Assembly: GCF_025947065.1 (NCBI RefSeq) | Contig: NZ_CP109994.1 | Span: 1,054,001-1,118,000 of the forward strand | Direction of reading: 5' to 3' | DNA: 64,000 nt | DNA from: Flavobacterium sp. N1736 | GTDB taxonomy: Bacteria; Bacteroidota; Bacteroidia; Flavobacteriales; Flavobacteriaceae | Part shown: piece by piece, positions 62,229 through 64,000 of the stretch | Position numbering within the stretch: position 1 is the stretch's first letter | Layout of the letters: each line of letters begins with the position of its first letter | Made by a program: the position numbers and the translations under genes | The notes under the pieces: generated by a model | Told to the model about the DNA's origin: nothing | The model's input: the letters and a program-made list of their open reading frames with translations, nothing else | Database searches by the model: none

Positions 62229-62816
62229 ATGAAAACGAATATCTTACTTATACTTGGGCATCCTTCTCAAAATTCTTTTTGTAATGCATTATTAGACGCT
62301 TACAGAAAAGGAGTTGAAACTACAGGTGCAAACTGTAAAACGATTTATATCTCTGAACTTGATTTTAATGTAAATCTTGCTGATGGATATAAAAACGGAG
62401 AAACATTACAACTCGAAGACGATTTAATCCATTCACAGGAACTTATCCAGTGGGCAGATCATGTTGTTTTGTCTTATCCAAACTGGTGGGGTTTTATGCC
62501 TGCCGTTACCAAAGGATTTATAGACAGAATTTTTCTGCCGGACTTCGCATTCAAACATCATTCAGGAAAAATCTTCCCCGAAAAACTTTTAAAAGGCAAA
62601 AGTTTAAGACTTCTTGTTACAATGGATACGCCAAAATGGTGGTTTTACATAATCTATCGCGCATCACAATATCAAATCCTTAAAGACATTGTTTTTGGTT
62701 ACGTAGGATTTGACCCTATCAAATTTTCCACTTTTGGTTTTATAAGAAAATCAACTGAAAGCCAACGAAATAAGTGGTTAAAAAAAGTAGAACAATTAGG
62801 AAAACAACTTAAATAA
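62229..62816 (+). CDS. NAD(P)H-dependent flavodoxin-fold oxidoreductase
   Basis: A 195-residue flavodoxin-like oxidoreductase (KefF/MdaB/NQO1-like group). ILLILGHPSQNSFCNAL is the FMN phosphate region, YPNWWGFMPAVTKGFIDRIF and LPDFAFKH contact the flavin and the dimer. These enzymes reduce quinones or nitro-compounds two electrons at a time. It starts after an inverted repeat and is followed by 2TM, cupin and CMD genes at 30, 12 and 11 bp, so it leads an operon of stress-type genes. Confidence 0.92.
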   Translation: MKTNILLILGHPSQNSFCNALLDAYRKGVETTGANCKTIYISELDFNVNLADGYKNGETLQLEDDLIHSQELIQWADHVVLSYPNWWGFMPAVTKGFIDRIFLPDFAFKHHSGKIFPEKLLKGKSLRLLVTMDTPKWWFYIIYRASQYQILKDIVFGYVGFDPIKFSTFGFIRKSTESQRNKWLKKVEQLGKQLK

Positions 62817-62846
62817 AAATAATTCAAACCATTAAAAATCAACATC

Positions 62847-63071
62847 ATGAGACATTTAGAAAACGAGTACAAAGTTGCTCAAATCAATCCCAAAAAAGGT
62901 TTCAGAATTCACTTATTAGTATATGTATTAACCATTCCGATCATTTGGACAATATGGTTTTTTACAGACAAAACATATTTATGGCCTTTATGGCAAACCG
63001 CAGCATGGGGAACAGGTTTACTGTTTCATTATTTAGGAGTTTTTGTATTTAGAAATAAAAAAAACAATTAA
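62847..63071 (+). CDS. 2TM-domain small membrane protein
   Basis: A 74-residue protein with two hydrophobic helices (about 22-38 and 47-67), separated by an acidic/aromatic turn (FTDKTYLWPLW). This matches the 2TM domain proteins of Bacteroidota, which have no known role but often occur near stress or redox genes. Inner membrane. It is 30 bp after the oxidoreductase and 12 bp before the cupin gene. Confidence 0.82.
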   Translation: MRHLENEYKVAQINPKKGFRIHLLVYVLTIPIIWTIWFFTDKTYLWPLWQTAAWGTGLLFHYLGVFVFRNKKNN

Positions 63072-63083
63072 AAATAAGAAATC

Positions 63084-63656
63084 ATGGAATCACAAAAAAC
63101 ATTTAGACGTATTGTGACAGGTCACGATACAGATGGAAAAGCAATTATTGTATCTGATGCTCCGCCAACATTATCTCAACTTATAGGCGGACCCGGAGGC
63201 CCAACGTTTTTTGAAGTTTGGCACACTTTAGAAACTCCGGCATTAATTCATTCTCAGCCAGATGAAACAGATGAAAAAAGTTTAGTGTTACCGCCGCCAA
63301 AAAACGGAACACGTATAAGAGTAATTGATTTTCCGCCTGAAGGTGAAGAAATCAGAAATCTTTCAGACGCAGATGCATCGGCTAAATTTAAGGATATGGG
63401 AGACGAAAGCGCCTCAACTTCTCATAAAGGAGCGCCGCATCCATTAATGCACAGAACTGAAACGCTTGATTACGGAATTGTACTTGAAGGCGAAATCACC
63501 ATGATTCTTGATCGAGCAGAAACAGTAGTTAAAGCCGGAGACATAGTGATTCAGGCAGGAACTAATCATGCTTGGGCAAACAGATCAGGCAAAAATTGCC
63601 GAATCGCTTTTATTCTTATCGACGGACAATTTACAGGAGATTTTAAAAACATTTAA
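63084..63656 (+). CDS. Cupin-domain protein
   Basis: A 190-residue protein. The C-terminal cupin (about 125-185) contains YGIVLEGEITMILDRAETVV, GDIVIQAGTNHAWANRSG, typical of small-barrel proteins; the N-terminal part has TRIRVIDFPPEG. Metal ligands His171 in TNHAW and a Glu in the first motif are present, but the other His is not obvious. It may bind or process a small aromatic compound. Middle of an operon with oxidoreductase, 2TM and CMD genes. Confidence 0.85.
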   Translation: MESQKTFRRIVTGHDTDGKAIIVSDAPPTLSQLIGGPGGPTFFEVWHTLETPALIHSQPDETDEKSLVLPPPKNGTRIRVIDFPPEGEEIRNLSDADASAKFKDMGDESASTSHKGAPHPLMHRTETLDYGIVLEGEITMILDRAETVVKAGDIVIQAGTNHAWANRSGKNCRIAFILIDGQFTGDFKNI

Positions 63657-63667
63657 AAACAGAAACC

Positions 63668-64000
63668 ATGCGAATCAACCCATTACAACCGGAAAAACTT
63701 AGCGGAGAATTACGATTTGTACACGATGAAATTGCAAACCTTATTGGCAATAGCCAGAGTCAGGTCAATATGCTCGATGCAAATGGCGCATTGCTCGGAC
63801 CTTTTATTCCGATGTTGCATTATCCTCAATTTGGTGTGCCGGCTTTAAGCTTTTTAAGAACGCTGGATACTCAGGCAACACTTCCAAAAGCCTTGCGTGA
63901 AGTGGTTATTTTAACCGTTGGCGGATTTTATGGCGCTCGTTTCGAATTGTATGCTCATGAAATTATGGCCGAAACATTTGGAATTCCGCAAAATACGATC
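63668..64000 (+). CDS. Carboxymuconolactone decarboxylase family protein (3' end outside window)
   Basis: Starts at ATG 63668 and is open to the window edge (111 codons seen): MRINPLQPEKLSGELRFVHD, PMLHYPQFGVPALSFLRTLD, LPKALREVVILTVGG then YGARFELYAHEIMAE. This is the CMD/AhpD-like fold, here without the CxxC motif in the visible part; YAHE is the family's catalytic-region signature. It is 11 bp after the cupin gene, so co-transcribed. Cupin plus CMD pairs occur in aromatic-compound or lactone metabolism. Confidence 0.85.
   Translation, partial: MRINPLQPEKLSGELRFVHDEIANLIGNSQSQVNMLDANGALLGPFIPMLHYPQFGVPALSFLRTLDTQATLPKALREVVILTVGGFYGARFELYAHEIMAETFGIPQNTI

Overview
The window looks like chromosomal DNA of a Flavobacterium or close relative (Bacteroidota, Flavobacteriaceae). 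Evidence: low GC; Bacteroidota -7 boxes (TAnnTTTG) upstream of several genes; a type IX secretion (T9SS) C-terminal sorting domain; lipoproteins with acidic residues after the lipobox Cys, as in Flavobacteriia surface lipoproteins; a FecI/FecR/STN-TonB receptor cascade; and short palindromic repeats in many intergenic gaps. The genus is inferred. I saw no rRNA, tRNA, CRISPR array, insertion sequence or prophage.

Layout. 1-6908: the 3' part of a giant hybrid histidine kinase with at least ten 92-residue HAMP units, then a response-regulator/kinase protein. 6909-7532: repeat-rich gap. 7533-12977: leftward extracytoplasmic flavin/redox cluster (ankyrin protein, DUF2271, PepSY flavoreductase, ApbE). 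13180-15748: DUF1810 protein, AraC regulator and a divergent SLAC1/TehA-type channel. 15749-18336: a duplicated palindromic element, then a TetR gene and an MFS exporter that share an identical operator. 18424-22637: EamA transporter and azoreductase divergent from a MocR regulator, then MarR and an AhpD-like protein. 22745-25873: a secreted HExxH protein, an esterase-TPR protein and a Tam-like methyltransferase. 26017-29764: PepSY membrane protein divergent from a siderophore-type TonB receptor. 30174-36686: small charged proteins, including two paralogous 45-46 residue basic ORFs, plus a Rieske FAD oxidoreductase and a GH130 enzyme. 36821-37959: MITE-like repeats, one a tandem triplication, around an XRE regulator.

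38099-49459 is the main accessory locus: ECF sigma factor, FecR, STN-TonB receptor, two paralogous surface lipoproteins with duplicated 5' leaders, a T9SS cargo protein, another lipoprotein and a lipoprotein S41 protease. It looks like a regulated surface capture/processing/uptake system for an unknown ligand, without SusD. 49494-55781: Lys/Ala-rich histone-H1-like protein, TPR protein, AraC regulator, short-chain dehydrogenase, PhyH-type oxygenase, a degenerate Hint-like protein and a GNAT. 55869-57639: Crp/Fnr regulator and PRISE-type reductase separated by a perfect FNR-type box. 58138-61333: GreA/GreB-type factor, then an amidoligase-like protein and a papain/NlpC-like cysteine peptidase candidate. 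61564-64000: second Crp/Fnr regulator, with an inverted repeat between it and an oxidoreductase/2TM/cupin/CMD gene run that leaves the window.

Most likely places for undescribed biology: the sigma/FecR/TonB locus with duplicated lipoproteins and leader RNA (38099-49459), the amidoligase-like plus cysteine-peptidase pair (58639-61333), and the set of oppositely charged, low-complexity small proteins (30610-36686 and 50034-50573).
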